Shown: positions 1 to 8,988 of the stretch, piece by piece | Layout of the letters: every line of letters begins with the position of its first letter | How positions within the stretch are numbered: position 1 is the stretch's first letter | Source of the DNA: Microcoleus sp. FACHB-68 | GTDB lineage: Bacteria; Cyanobacteriota; Cyanobacteriia; Cyanobacteriales; Oscillatoriaceae | Reading direction: 5' to 3' | DNA: 64,000 bases | Assembly (NCBI RefSeq): GCF_014695715.1 | Contig: NZ_JACJOT010000007.1 | Coordinates: 84,081 to 148,080, forward strand | The notes under the pieces: generated by a model | The model's database searches: none | What the model was told of the DNA's origin: nothing | What the model saw: only the letters and a program-made list of their open reading frames with translations | Made by a program: the position numbers and the translations under genes

Positions 1-1
1 T

Positions 2-238
2 ATTTATCTGAGTGTGAATAATACCGGCGTGGAAATTCCCGCCGATGAACTCCCCCGCATTTTTGAAAAGTTCTACCGGGTGCCAAAAACTGACCGCTGG
101 CAGCAAGGAGGAACTGGGTTAGGGTTAACGCTTGTTAAAAAGTTGGTTAATCATATTGGTGGCTCGATTCAGGTAGAAAGTGCTGCCAATCAAACTGTTT
201 TTACCGTGGCACTTCCCCAAATCAACTCTTGTCCCTAA
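2..238 (+). CDS. Sensor histidine kinase, C-terminal end (5' truncated by window edge)
   Basis: The reading frame is open from the first bases of the window, so the gene begins upstream. The visible part is the end of a HATPase_c domain. It has the N-T-G-V-E-I-P form of the G1 box, where the usual D-x-G-x-G is altered at the first residue to N. An F-box (ELPRIFEKFYR) follows, then an intact G2 box (GGTGLGLTLVKKLV), and the C-terminal strand ends in TVFTVALP. This is the ATP-binding part of a two-component sensor kinase that would phosphorylate its own His and pass the phosphate to a response regulator. The sensor domain and H-box are outside the window, so the signal is unknown. The remaining boxes look functional. 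Confidence 0.85.
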   Translation: MYLSVNNTGVEIPADELPRIFEKFYRVPKTDRWQQGGTGLGLTLVKKLVNHIGGSIQVESAANQTVFTVALPQINSCP

Positions 239-717
239 TCGCTGATTTTAGCGGATCAAAGCAGTCATTGTTTCCTTTCAAACTTTCGTTCATGGATTGG
301 AAAAATTGCAGCAGAGATGATTATAAATTTTACTTTATCTCTTTGCTGATAGGCTTAGAGTAAGTTTACCTCTAGCTTGTCATTGCCTGTATCGCTCTAT
401 TAAAAATTTTGTTTTTCATTGCATTTTTTATTGATAACAAAAGTTTCAGGCTGAAATATTTATATATTTCGTTAGTTTTCGCAAGCAATATTTTACTTAT
501 TTAAACAAATTTTATGGATTTTTAAAATTCCAGGTTTAAAGGTATTGAATTATAATTCAATTTTTTGATTGGGTTAATATTTGATTAAATTTAGTTTAGT
601 AAAAAATTAACCGTTTATTATTTAGTTTAATCAAATATTTTGATTTTTTAAAGATTTTAAAATTTTTAAATAAATGAAGTAGCATTTTGCTAGGATAAAA
701 TTATAGGAGTTATTTAA
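239..717. other. AT-rich intergenic region with no gene seen
   Basis: About 480 bases, very AT-rich, especially 400-690, with stops in all frames and no convincing coding frame. It lies between two same-strand kinase genes. The AT-rich part nearest 700 presumably carries the promoter of the downstream kinase; AGGAG at 705-709 serves as its ribosome binding site. I could not single out -10 and -35 boxes with confidence. Confidence 0.5.
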
Positions 718-2130
718 GTGATGTTGGCCAAACAGGAATTTCCTTGCGAGTTATCAGTGCGAGAAATGTCTGAAGTTTCCATGCCGGCACTACGTTTAGA
801 GTCAACACTGCTAGAACTCACCCTTCACGATCTTCAAATTGAATCAGACCAGTTGGGAAAAGAATTGACGAAAGCTTTTACTGACAACCCCCTGCTGCCC
901 GGAGCGATTTTGGTAGAGGGAGGTCAGCTAATGGGGATGATATCGCGACGGCGTTTTTTAGAACACTTAAGCCGGCCCTATGGATTAGAACTTTTTTCGC
1001 CGCGTCCGGTGAAAACTTTATATCGCTTTGCGGAAACCGAAGTTTTAGTGATGCCGGCGCACACTTTAATTGTTATGGCTGCTCGCAGGTCTTTGCAGCG
1101 CTCACCCAGGTCACTTTATGAACCCATCGTCGTAGAAATTGAACCGCAAGTTTACAGGCTTCTAGACGTGCATCAATTGCTCGTTGCCCAGTCCCACATT
1201 CACGAATTGACCTCACGCTTACTCAACGAGCAAACAAAAGCTCAGATGATGCAGACAGAGAAAATGGCCAGCTTAGGCCGGCTCGTGGCGGAAGTGGCGC
1301 ACGAAATTAGAAATCCAGTCAACTGTATCGGCGGAAACATGGGATTTCTGTCAAATTACTCTGAAGACCTGATTAAACTTGTCTCAGCTTACGAATCACA
1401 AGTCAAATCGACCCCACCCCTGGTTACAGAAATTAAACAAGACATCGAACTAGATTTCTTGCTCAGTGATTTGCCAAAAGTTGTGGAAAGTATTAAAGTA
1501 TCCGCCGAGCGATTAACCAAAATTGTGGGAGGACTGCAGAACTTTTCTCACATGGATGAAGCGAAGCGCAAACCGGCAGATTTACATGAATGCATCGACA
1601 GTACACTGCTAATTTTGCACAACCGGCTCAAATACGACATAGAAGTCGTAAAAAATTATAACGAACTGCCCCTGGTGCCGTGCTACTCTGGCCAACTCAG
1701 CCAAGTATTTATGAACTTGATTAGTAATGCCATAGACGCCTTAATGGATCAAGTTGAAGTCCAAGGCATTCACTCGACATGGAAACCCAGAATCGAGATT
1801 ACCACCGGCATTCAAGAAACCGAAAACTCAAACTGGGCATTTGTGCGGATTGCCGATAATGGGCCAGGAATTCCCCCTGAAATTCAAGGGCGAATTTTTG
1901 ACAGCTTTTTCACTACCAAGCCAATGGGGAAAGGAACTGGCTTGGGTTTAGCCATTAGCCATCAAATTGTTACTGAAAAACATCAAGGCAAATTGAATCT
2001 GCACTGCACAATCCTGGAACAGTGCGAAGACGACACCCCAAAAACAGGTAGCCGCGCCGTTACAGAAGATTGCCAACCCAACACCGGCACCGAATTTGAA
2101 ATTTTGCTACCCCTGGGTTTAATCGCATAA
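718..2130 (+). CDS. Sensor histidine kinase with N-terminal CBS-pair-like domain
   Basis: A 470-residue cytoplasmic kinase with no membrane segment. Residues about 25-165 resemble the CBS-pair-like module seen in many cyanobacterial signalling proteins (PGAILVEGGQLMGMISRRRF, then EPIVVE and RLLDVHQLLVAQ). A short coiled coil leads to the H-box with phospho-acceptor His195 (AEVAHEIRNP). The N-box is at about 328-342 (SQVFMNLISNAIDAL), the G1 box is DNGPG at 380-384, the F-box is FDSFFTT, and the G2 box is GKGTGLGLAIS at about 404-414. All catalytic boxes are intact. GTG at 718 lies 8 bases after AGGAG and is followed directly by ATG at 721, so either could start the protein. No response regulator is adjacent. 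A paralogue follows 70 bases downstream. The ligand of the CBS-like part is unknown. Confidence 0.85.
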   Translation: MMLAKQEFPCELSVREMSEVSMPALRLESTLLELTLHDLQIESDQLGKELTKAFTDNPLLPGAILVEGGQLMGMISRRRFLEHLSRPYGLELFSPRPVKTLYRFAETEVLVMPAHTLIVMAARRSLQRSPRSLYEPIVVEIEPQVYRLLDVHQLLVAQSHIHELTSRLLNEQTKAQMMQTEKMASLGRLVAEVAHEIRNPVNCIGGNMGFLSNYSEDLIKLVSAYESQVKSTPPLVTEIKQDIELDFLLSDLPKVVESIKVSAERLTKIVGGLQNFSHMDEAKRKPADLHECIDSTLLILHNRLKYDIEVVKNYNELPLVPCYSGQLSQVFMNLISNAIDALMDQVEVQGIHSTWKPRIEITTGIQETENSNWAFVRIADNGPGIPPEIQGRIFDSFFTTKPMGKGTGLGLAISHQIVTEKHQGKLNLHCTILEQCEDDTPKTGSRAVTEDCQPNTGTEFEILLPLGLIA

Positions 2131-2200
2131 GTGACCCTCCTGGCAGCAACCGGCAATCGAATGAAATGATAGGCTAAGGGTTAGAGCTTCTTGTAGCTTC

Positions 2201-3706
2201 TTGTCTGATAACGTCTATGCGTCCGGATGCTCCGGCGAACAGTTCTGCCTTGTGCCTAAAGAATCTGGTTTTGAATTCTCAATGCCATTCTTATCGGAGG
2301 GAAGCTATCAAGACCTCCGTTTAGAGTCAATCCTGCGAGAACTACCGCTGTATGACTTTCAGGTTGAGTTAAGCTGTCCGGGAGTTGCCCTGGCCGAAAT
2401 TTTTGAAAAGTACCCCCTATTACCGGGCGCTATTTTAATAGATCAGGGCCAGTTTGTTGGGATGATTTCACGGCAGCGGCTGCTGGAATATTTGTTGCGT
2501 CCCCACGGGATAGAACTATTTTTAAACGAACCCCTCTCAGTTCTTCACAGCTATGCCCGTACCGAAGCTTTAGTGCTTCCCGACACCCTGCCGGTTGTGG
2601 CAGCGGCGCGGCAGGCGTTGCGGCGATCTCCTGAATTGTTGGGTGAACCCATTGTCGTTAAAAAAGAACCGCTTGCTTATCAATTGTTAAACGTACACGA
2701 GTTAAACATTGCGTATTGGCAAATTCGAGGCATTGAAACTCAGGTGCGTTTTGAACACATCCAAGCCCAGATGATTCAAAGCGAGAAAATGGCTAGCTTA
2801 GGGCGGTTGGTAGATGGAGTCGCCCACGAAATTTTAGACCCGGTGGGATTTATTTGGGGCAATTTAACTTATGTTGCCTCCTACAGTCAGGGATTGCTAG
2901 AGTTGCTGTCAGCTTACGAGAAGTACCTGCCCACGCTGCCGGCGGAAATTTCTGAACTTAAAGAAGAAATTGAATTTGATTTTTTGCAGCAAGATTTGCC
3001 GCGAGCGATCTCCAGCATCAAAACCGGCGCAGGTCGGTTAAAAACATTAGTGACCAGCCTGCAAAACTTCTGTCACATTGATGAAGTTTATCCCAAGCCG
3101 GCAGATTTACACGCTTGCATTGATAGCGTTTTGTTACTGCTGAAAAGTCGCCTGAGTGGTGAAATTGAGGTCGTCAAAAATTATGGACATCTGCCGCCGG
3201 TTCCTTGCTATGCCGGCCAGTTGAGCCAAGTTTTTATGAATATCCTCAGCAATGCAATTGATGCTTTAATCAATCAGTCGCTCAATCAAAAGTTTGCCAT
3301 AGAGTTTAGAGGTTCAGGATTAAGCACACCCCCCAACCATACGCAAAAACCTCGCATTGAAATTACCACTCAAGTTCGTTCTCTAGGTTCGCCTGACCCT
3401 AATGCACCTGAATCTCGCGGAGTTTCGATTCGGATTGCTGATAATGGCCCTGGCATATCTCCCCAGAAACAACGCACAATTTTAGAGTCTTTCTCGATAG
3501 AAAAACGGGCAGAAAAAGAAACAAGCTTAGGGGTGAGTTACTGGATTATTACGGCCAAGCATGGGGGAAAGTTTTATTTGCATTCGCCTGCCGGCAGGGG
3601 GCAAACAGATTTGTCACAAAATGTTTCTACCGGCAATCACGTAAACGAAGAAGATTTGGCAAGTGATGCCGGCACAGAATTTGAAATTGTGTTGCCTTTG
3701 ATTTGA
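2201..3706 (+). CDS. Degenerate paralogue of the upstream histidine kinase
   Basis: This protein is similar to the preceding kinase along its length, including the CBS-pair-like N-terminus (PGAILIDQGQFVGMISRQR), H-box His209 (DGVAHEILDP) and N-box (SQVFMNILSNAIDAL, about 341-355). The N of the usual HE-x-x-N-P is changed (HEILDP). DNGPG is kept at about 413-417. The F-box and G2 region have decayed: FDSFFTTKP becomes LESFSIEKR, and GKGTGLGLA becomes KETSLGVSY. Loss of the G2 glycines normally abolishes or weakens ATP hydrolysis, so this may be a pseudokinase or a dimer partner of the first copy. The assigned TTG at 2201 has no clear ribosome binding site; ATG at 2282 is an alternative. The pair is probably co-transcribed. 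The frame is fully open, so the protein is likely made. Confidence 0.8.
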   Translation: MSDNVYASGCSGEQFCLVPKESGFEFSMPFLSEGSYQDLRLESILRELPLYDFQVELSCPGVALAEIFEKYPLLPGAILIDQGQFVGMISRQRLLEYLLRPHGIELFLNEPLSVLHSYARTEALVLPDTLPVVAAARQALRRSPELLGEPIVVKKEPLAYQLLNVHELNIAYWQIRGIETQVRFEHIQAQMIQSEKMASLGRLVDGVAHEILDPVGFIWGNLTYVASYSQGLLELLSAYEKYLPTLPAEISELKEEIEFDFLQQDLPRAISSIKTGAGRLKTLVTSLQNFCHIDEVYPKPADLHACIDSVLLLLKSRLSGEIEVVKNYGHLPPVPCYAGQLSQVFMNILSNAIDALINQSLNQKFAIEFRGSGLSTPPNHTQKPRIEITTQVRSLGSPDPNAPESRGVSIRIADNGPGISPQKQRTILESFSIEKRAEKETSLGVSYWIITAKHGGKFYLHSPAGRGQTDLSQNVSTGNHVNEEDLASDAGTEFEIVLPLI

Positions 3707-3944
3707 TAACCGTAGTTGGGGACAGTTGATCTGTTTGCCGATATCCCGGCGGTTAAAGGATGCTCTATCCCTTACACATCAAATCTCACTAAAAAAGCGG
3801 ACTCTAGCTTTAGGAACTTGGCTGCCAGATGATACATTGTAAAACCTGTATAAAGCTAGCTTTGTCCAGCGTAAAGATAATGTAAAAACCCCGGTTGAAA
3901 GATTGACGTAGCTTATCAAAAAGATTTAATCTACTAATGTCTGC

Positions 3945-4496
3945 GTGTTTTTACTGAAGCAGGATGAGGCAGTGTCTTTGATTAAGTCCCCACTTCTTTC
4001 GCCAAGCCCAGCAAAAAACTTGTCTGAGGCGAGCAGCCAGCACACAATATCAACGCCGGCAGAATTTATCCAACTAGATTTTGAGAATATCACAGCTTTT
4101 GAAGGGCTGAGCGATCAGTATAGTTGCTTGGGTGTCTGGTTTAGCGGTGCGATTGCTCTACAGCCGTCTAACCCAGCTTTTGCGGCACATTCAGGCTCAC
4201 AGGTTCTCATGCCGGTGGCGAGTTTAACCGGCATCACCGTTCGATTTCCCTGTACTATCAACACAGCCGGTGCGTTTGTCATGGGTAGCAAGCCGGTGGT
4301 TGTTACGGCTTTTGACGCCAACAACGATCCAATCGAGAAAATTAGCACTGCAGTCACCTACAGCATTTCACCTTCAGCTGAGCAACTAATTGCGCTTCCC
4401 TATAATCGCTTAGAAGTTAAAGGCTCGAACATCGTCAAGCTTGTATTCTTCTCCGCTGCACCTTTTATTTTGGACGATCTGTTCTTCTATAAATAA
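3945..4496 (+). CDS. Conserved hypothetical beta-sandwich-like protein
   Basis: About 183 residues. A variable N-terminal 40 residues are followed by a region typical of a cyanobacterial family of unknown function. It begins with LDFENITAF, continues with YSCLGVWFSGAIALQPSNPAF, has an SGSQVLMP turn, then VTAFDANNDPI, and ends in APFILDDLFFYK. The alternating hydrophobic strands suggest a beta-sandwich or carbohydrate-binding-like fold. This is inference from pattern only. No signal peptide is obvious. The GTG start at 3945 is weak: an ATG at 3937 is out of frame and no good ribosome binding site is seen. The gene stands alone on the plus strand after the two kinases, and no function can be given. 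Confidence 0.55.
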   Translation: MFLLKQDEAVSLIKSPLLSPSPAKNLSEASSQHTISTPAEFIQLDFENITAFEGLSDQYSCLGVWFSGAIALQPSNPAFAAHSGSQVLMPVASLTGITVRFPCTINTAGAFVMGSKPVVVTAFDANNDPIEKISTAVTYSISPSAEQLIALPYNRLEVKGSNIVKLVFFSAAPFILDDLFFYK

Positions 4497-5064
4497 GCCG
4501 GGTTGCTATAACATCCGGTGTTAATGGCTAATTGCTAATAATTGTTGCATTGATAATCAACTTGTAGTAAAATCTCAAAACTTAATTTAAAAGGAAATTC
4601 CGTTTGCCGAGTTTGTCTGGCCATCTTGACGAAATGCCGGCGGATGCGGTGCAGGTGAAAGGTTCAGCATTTCCCTCTAATTGACAAGAATTTGTGTATT
4701 ATAGTTAGGAAATTTAGAAATTCGAGACCGTAACAAGCAGCCAAGACTGAAGCGAATTTCTAAAAATAGCCGCTGGTGAGACGGCAAAAAGCAGCAATCG
4801 GGAATCATGTCATATAGTATTAAGCAGCAGACGTTTTGTTAGGGTGTTGGTCAAAGTCTGCTTAGGGTGAAAGGCTCCTGCAAGCGGTAATTTATACCAA
4901 AATCATCATGGAAATTACTTTTGATTGAGCCGGCAATCAGCAAGCCAATCTTTTAGGGTAAGTCAATAGTGAAACGGGAACAAACTAACCGCCTTCACTC
5001 ATCTTGAACGTACAAATTATAAATTTAAAACTTTTGTAGGTCTGCTGCTACAAATTACAGCTTC
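4497..5064. other. Intergenic region with no gene seen
   Basis: About 570 bases of mixed composition with no open frame that reads like protein. The last 200 bases presumably hold the leader and promoter of the HEAT/NACHT gene. I saw no clear hairpin terminator or operator. Confidence 0.4.
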
Positions 5065-8000
5065 ATGGTTAAGCAATCTCAACATAAAGTATTCAAAGCC
5101 GCAAAAGTAGCCATTCTGTGTGTTACATTGCCCCTGCTCGCGCTCAGCAATATCTGGGCACAAGAACTATACGAGCTAGACATTGACACCCAACTTCAGC
5201 AGCTCAAAGACGAGGACGAAACCAACGACCAACCGGCCATCGACACCTTGGTGAAAATTGGCCCAGAAGCAGTTCCTGACTTGAGCGCAGCCCTCAAAAA
5301 CTCATCAGAAGCGCGAGTGCGTGCCGGCGCGGCGAAAGCATTAGGCAGAATCGGTTCAGAAGCAAACGTTGACATATCCACGATCATTCCCCCACTTGTA
5401 GAAGCCCTGAAAGACTCAGAACCGGACATTCGCCGCGTCGCCGCTGAAGCGCTGGGCAGAATGGGTGCGCCGGCAATCCCAGAGCTAATCGCCGCATTAA
5501 AAGGGGACAGTTCATCTGTTCGGCTGATAGCGGCTGAAGCCCTCGGACAAATTGGGCCAGATGCCCGCTTAGCGGTGCCGGCGCTGATTGATAGGTTGGA
5601 GGACGGAGATTGGCGCGTGCGATCTGGGGCAGCCAGAGCTTTAGGTAAAATAGGCACCGAAGCCAAATTAGAAGCAACGGCAATTGTTCCGCCACTGATT
5701 CAAGCCTTAAAAGACTCAGATCCCGACGTGCGGCGCTCAGCAGCGGAGGCATTAGGCAGAATCGGATCGCCGGTGGTTCCCGATCTCAGCAGAGCCTTGC
5801 AGGATGAGAATGTCGCCGTTCGTACCGCCGCAGCCGAAGCCCTTGGACAAATTGGTGCCGATGCCAAAGAAGCTGTGCCCAATCTCATCGAGAAATTGCA
5901 GGATGCAGATTGGCGCGTGCGCTCCAGCGTGGCCCGTTCCTTGGGCAGAATTGGCTCGGAGGCCAAATTAGAAGCCCAATCCATCCTTCCGCCACTGATC
6001 GCAACACTCAAGGACAAAGATCCGGAGGTGCGGAGGGCGGCGGCTGAGGTGTTAGTCAAAATTGGCCCAGAAGCAGTTCCGGGCTTAATTACAGCCTTAA
6101 CTGATGAGCAGCCGGCAGTGCGTACCGGCGTTGCTTGGGCGCTGGGACAAATGGGTTCAGATGCCGAGCGAGCGGTGCCGGCTTTAATTTCCAGCTTGAA
6201 CGATAAAAATGAAGCAGTGCGATCAGCAGCCGCAGAAGCCTTGGGACGAATTGGTGCGGACGCGCAAACCGCAATTGCACCCCTAACAGAGGCATTGCAA
6301 GACCCCAATCAGTTAGTACGCGGTTCTGCGGCTGAGGCAACCAGACGCATCGCCGGCAGCCTTCAGGATCGCGCTGACGATCTCCACCTGCAACAGCTCA
6401 AATTTGCTTTATCCGACTTAACCCAAGCTCGATCAGCCTTAGAAGACCGCAAGCTGGAGCTTTTAAGCGATCCCCTTTTGTTTAAGTTCACCAAAGAAGA
6501 AATTGTTGTTGCCATCAGCCGGTCTATTAAAGCGCTAGAGACTGAAAAAGAAACTCGCTTTTTTGCGCTGAGCGCTGCTTGGATTCTCCAGCGAAAATGG
6601 ATTTTATTGCCGGCAATTTATGCAATCACACTGCCCCTGATTTGGCTGTTAATCTTGTGGCTACGCCCTCTCTGGTTATTGGGCGTCAATGAAGCTTTGA
6701 AACCGTACAAACTCACCCTGTCAAAGCAGAGAGGGGTAACACTATCGGCTCGTCATTTGCTGTTTCTGGCGTTGTTCGATTATCATCCCAGAGTGCTTGA
6801 TGCTTGGGTGGCGGCTCACATCCATTCTGCACACGGGCGATTTGCTCAGCTTGCGACGGTGAGTGATCGCCAAGTTCATATTCCGGTTCCGGTGATTTTA
6901 GATGGCAACACCGTTGCTAACCTCACCGGCAAGGAATTACGACCTGTATTTGCTCAAAAGCAAGTTAGATTACTGATTTGGGGAGAAGCCGGTGCCGGTA
7001 AAACCAGTCTCGCTTGTCAGTTGGCGAAATGGGCGATGTCTGATAACCCGGATGAACGTCTGTGCGATCATTTACAGATGCCGGTTTTAATTGAGCAAGA
7101 ACTTGACAGTATTGCAGAAAATAGCCAATTTTCAAACATTATTAATTGGCGGCTGCAATCTGTGATCGGCACGCGAGAGCTAATTTCTGAAGAACTCGTT
7201 AAACGTCTGGCTCAAAAGAAACGCCTGCTAGTAATTGTCGATCACTTCTCTGAAATGAGCGACGCGACAAGAGCAGAAATTCGACCGGCTCATCCTGACT
7301 TTCTGCCGAATGCTTTGATCGTTACGTCACGAATTGAAGAAACTCTCGATGGGGTGTTTAAAACAACAATTAAACCGTTGCGGGTTGAAGGCAACCGGCT
7401 TTCATCGTTTATGGAAGCTTATCTGACTCAGCGAGGGGCGCGTGATCGCTTAAGTGATTTAGAGTTTTTTGATGCTTGTAGTTTGCTTTCTTTGATAGTT
7501 GGTCAGCGCAATATTACGGTTCTTCTCGCTAAGCTTTATGCTGAGCAGTTAATTACTTATAAAGAAGGCACCAGCAATGCCGGTTTAGCTGACAATATTC
7601 CCGATTTAATGATCTGCTATCTGAACGAACTCAATCGCGGTGTAACACAAAATCGGTTTGATGATAGCCTGGTTCATCACGATGCCAAAATTGTGGCTTG
7701 GGAGTGCCTCAAACAAACCTTTAAACCGGCAGCCGTGAGCCGCCATACAGCGCTTGCGGCTTTGGGAGGCAAACAAGCGGAAACCCGCATTGAGTATTTG
7801 GAAAAACGCTTACGTCTGATCCAAACGATTGATGCTGGTCAAGATAAAATCCGTTTTTCTCTCGATCCACTTGCCGAGTATCTTGCCGGTTTGCATTTGG
7901 TGGATCTTTACGGCAATAACACGCAACATTGGCGAGCATTCTTCAAGCAAGTTGATACCATGCCCGGTTCCCCACAGGGTTGTCAAGGCTTTTTATTAGC

Positions 8001-8085
8001 AGTGCGTGATTGCTGTCTTGCTAAGAGTAAAGAAGAGGAAATTCCTAGCTTTGTCGTCGAAGAAATTGGCAAACGAGCCGGTTGA
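5065..8085 (+). CDS. Membrane protein: exported HEAT repeats, one TM segment, cytoplasmic NACHT-like NTPase
   Basis: 1006 residues. Residues 1-33 form a signal peptide or anchor (KVAILCVTLPLLALSNIWAQ). About ten HEAT/PBS-lyase-type repeats follow from residue 50 to about 440, each with the A-A-E-A-L-G-x-I-G core. A short coiled segment leads to a strong membrane helix at about 511-535. The C-terminal part has a Walker A motif GEAGAGKT at 640-647, a Walker B strand ending in Asp726 (LLVIVDHF) and a sensor-like NALIVTSR, which together fit a NACHT/STAND NTPase. The predicted topology puts the repeats outside the cytoplasmic membrane and the NTPase inside. That reverses the common NACHT order in which repeats follow the NTPase. 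No effector domain was recognised after the NTPase; the last 250 residues are helical and look like winged-helix or repeat material. Role unknown; signal transduction across the membrane is inferred. Confidence 0.8.
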   Translation: MVKQSQHKVFKAAKVAILCVTLPLLALSNIWAQELYELDIDTQLQQLKDEDETNDQPAIDTLVKIGPEAVPDLSAALKNSSEARVRAGAAKALGRIGSEANVDISTIIPPLVEALKDSEPDIRRVAAEALGRMGAPAIPELIAALKGDSSSVRLIAAEALGQIGPDARLAVPALIDRLEDGDWRVRSGAARALGKIGTEAKLEATAIVPPLIQALKDSDPDVRRSAAEALGRIGSPVVPDLSRALQDENVAVRTAAAEALGQIGADAKEAVPNLIEKLQDADWRVRSSVARSLGRIGSEAKLEAQSILPPLIATLKDKDPEVRRAAAEVLVKIGPEAVPGLITALTDEQPAVRTGVAWALGQMGSDAERAVPALISSLNDKNEAVRSAAAEALGRIGADAQTAIAPLTEALQDPNQLVRGSAAEATRRIAGSLQDRADDLHLQQLKFALSDLTQARSALEDRKLELLSDPLLFKFTKEEIVVAISRSIKALETEKETRFFALSAAWILQRKWILLPAIYAITLPLIWLLILWLRPLWLLGVNEALKPYKLTLSKQRGVTLSARHLLFLALFDYHPRVLDAWVAAHIHSAHGRFAQLATVSDRQVHIPVPVILDGNTVANLTGKELRPVFAQKQVRLLIWGEAGAGKTSLACQLAKWAMSDNPDERLCDHLQMPVLIEQELDSIAENSQFSNIINWRLQSVIGTRELISEELVKRLAQKKRLLVIVDHFSEMSDATRAEIRPAHPDFLPNALIVTSRIEETLDGVFKTTIKPLRVEGNRLSSFMEAYLTQRGARDRLSDLEFFDACSLLSLIVGQRNITVLLAKLYAEQLITYKEGTSNAGLADNIPDLMICYLNELNRGVTQNRFDDSLVHHDAKIVAWECLKQTFKPAAVSRHTALAALGGKQAETRIEYLEKRLRLIQTIDAGQDKIRFSLDPLAEYLAGLHLVDLYGNNTQHWRAFFKQVDTMPGSPQGCQGFLLAVRDCCLAKSKEEEIPSFVVEEIGKRAG

Positions 8086-8174
8086 AGGATGAGGAGAGGG
8101 ACTAGAAACTAGATCGCCACTTTATTATTTTTTATTGACAAAAGTAGTATTGTGTGCATTAAGCGAATTACTCA

Positions 8175-8298
8175 GGGCAAAGCATTCGGATAGGAAAATT
8201 GCCGGCAGTCATGCCCATTTATCCCCAAATTCAGGACGAAGCATTCGGATAGGAAAATTGCCGGCAATTCCGATGAGTTATCGCCGAATGCTTTGCCC
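8175..8298. repeat. Palindromic dispersed repeat with internal direct repeat
   Basis: The 27-base segment 8181-8207 recurs exactly at 8240-8266, a 59-base period. The left end GGGCAAAGCATTCGG (8175-8189) is perfectly inverted at 8284-8298. A related imperfect palindrome lies at 29821-29875. The layout suggests a small non-autonomous repeat element sitting between the convergent NACHT gene and rimM. Confidence 0.7.
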
Positions 8299-8317
8299 CT
8301 ACAGTATTTACATTTGC

Positions 8318-8971
8318 TTAAGGAGATTCTATTTCCAGCAACCCTGGCGGTGGCATCACTTCAAGACGATGGGCTGGAAGATCCACAACGGGCACAATTT
8401 CTTTGACAAAAGGAATGAGAACCGTTGCCGGTGCCGATGGTTTAGGCTGGCGTTTGCGTTTTCTTCCGCCCCTTCTGGCAGAAGGATGAATTTCCTCAAC
8501 AGTGGCAACATCGGGTTCCTCTGTCGGGGATGCCGGTGCGGATGATTGATTGAGCTGCACCTGTAGCAGAGCGTTGCCGGCTGCGATCACGTCTATTACT
8601 GTACCCAACATTTCGCCATTGACTTGGTTGAATACATCTAAACCAATTAAGTCCAGAACATGAAATTCATCTTCCTCTAAAGCGGGGCGATCGCTCATTT
8701 CCACCAACAGGTGACTTCCCCGCAGCATCTCCGCCGCCTCCCGATCTTCTATGCCGGCAATTTCTACCGCATATATCCCCTTGCCTGGAATAAACCGCCC
8801 TCCCAGCAATTCGATGGGTTCTGGTTCTTCGGTGCCGGTGCGGCGCAACCACCGGCGTCCCGGTTCTAAAAACCGCTCTGGAAAATCAGAATTAGGGTAA
8901 ACCCGCACCGCACCACTCACACCTTGAGGGGCAACGATTGTACCAATTTCTAGCCATTTGTCATCTGTCAT
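8318..8971 (-). CDS. rimM: Ribosome maturation factor RimM
   Basis: 217 residues. The N-terminal RimM barrel starts with the family signature at residues 8-24 ([17 protein letters not shown]) and includes GREAA-like and LRGSHLLV elements. The PRC-barrel follows from about 102 ([14 protein letters not shown]). RimM binds ribosomal protein S19 in the 30S head and helps 16S rRNA processing. An insertion of about 40 residues (141-182), rich in Pro, Glu, Arg and Lys with an RKRKR run, interrupts the PRC barrel before [15 protein letters not shown]. Similar inserts are known to me in cyanobacterial RimM. The ATG at 8971 lies within a tandem 14-base repeat. The gene is convergent with the NACHT gene. 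Confidence 0.93.
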   Translation of the reverse strand: MTDDKWLEIGTIVAPQGVSGAVRVYPNSDFPERFLEPGRRWLRRTGTEEPEPIELLGGRFIPGKGIYAVEIAGIEDREAAEMLRGSHLLVEMSDRPALEEDEFHVLDLIGLDVFNQVNGEMLGTVIDVIAAGNALLQVQLNQSSAPASPTEEPDVATVEEIHPSARRGGRKRKRQPKPSAPATVLIPFVKEIVPVVDLPAHRLEVMPPPGLLEIESP

Positions 8972-8988
8972 TTGTCATCTGTCATTTG
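8961..8988. repeat. Tandem 14-base repeat over the rimM start
   Basis: TCATCTGTCATTTG occurs twice in perfect tandem (8961-8974 and 8975-8988), with a partial third unit CATTTG at 8955-8960. It covers the rimM start codon and immediate leader. The upstream copy places a second ATG at 8985, but that one is out of frame and soon meets TGA. Confidence 0.75.

Noticed and set aside
5196..6340. Several Ser/Ala-rich minus-strand frames
   Set aside because: They mirror the HEAT repeats on the plus strand and share their periodicity.
8135..8545. 136-codon open frame on the plus strand
   Set aside because: It lies largely opposite rimM, has Arg/Cys-rich non-protein-like sequence and covers the dispersed repeat. 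It is a shadow.
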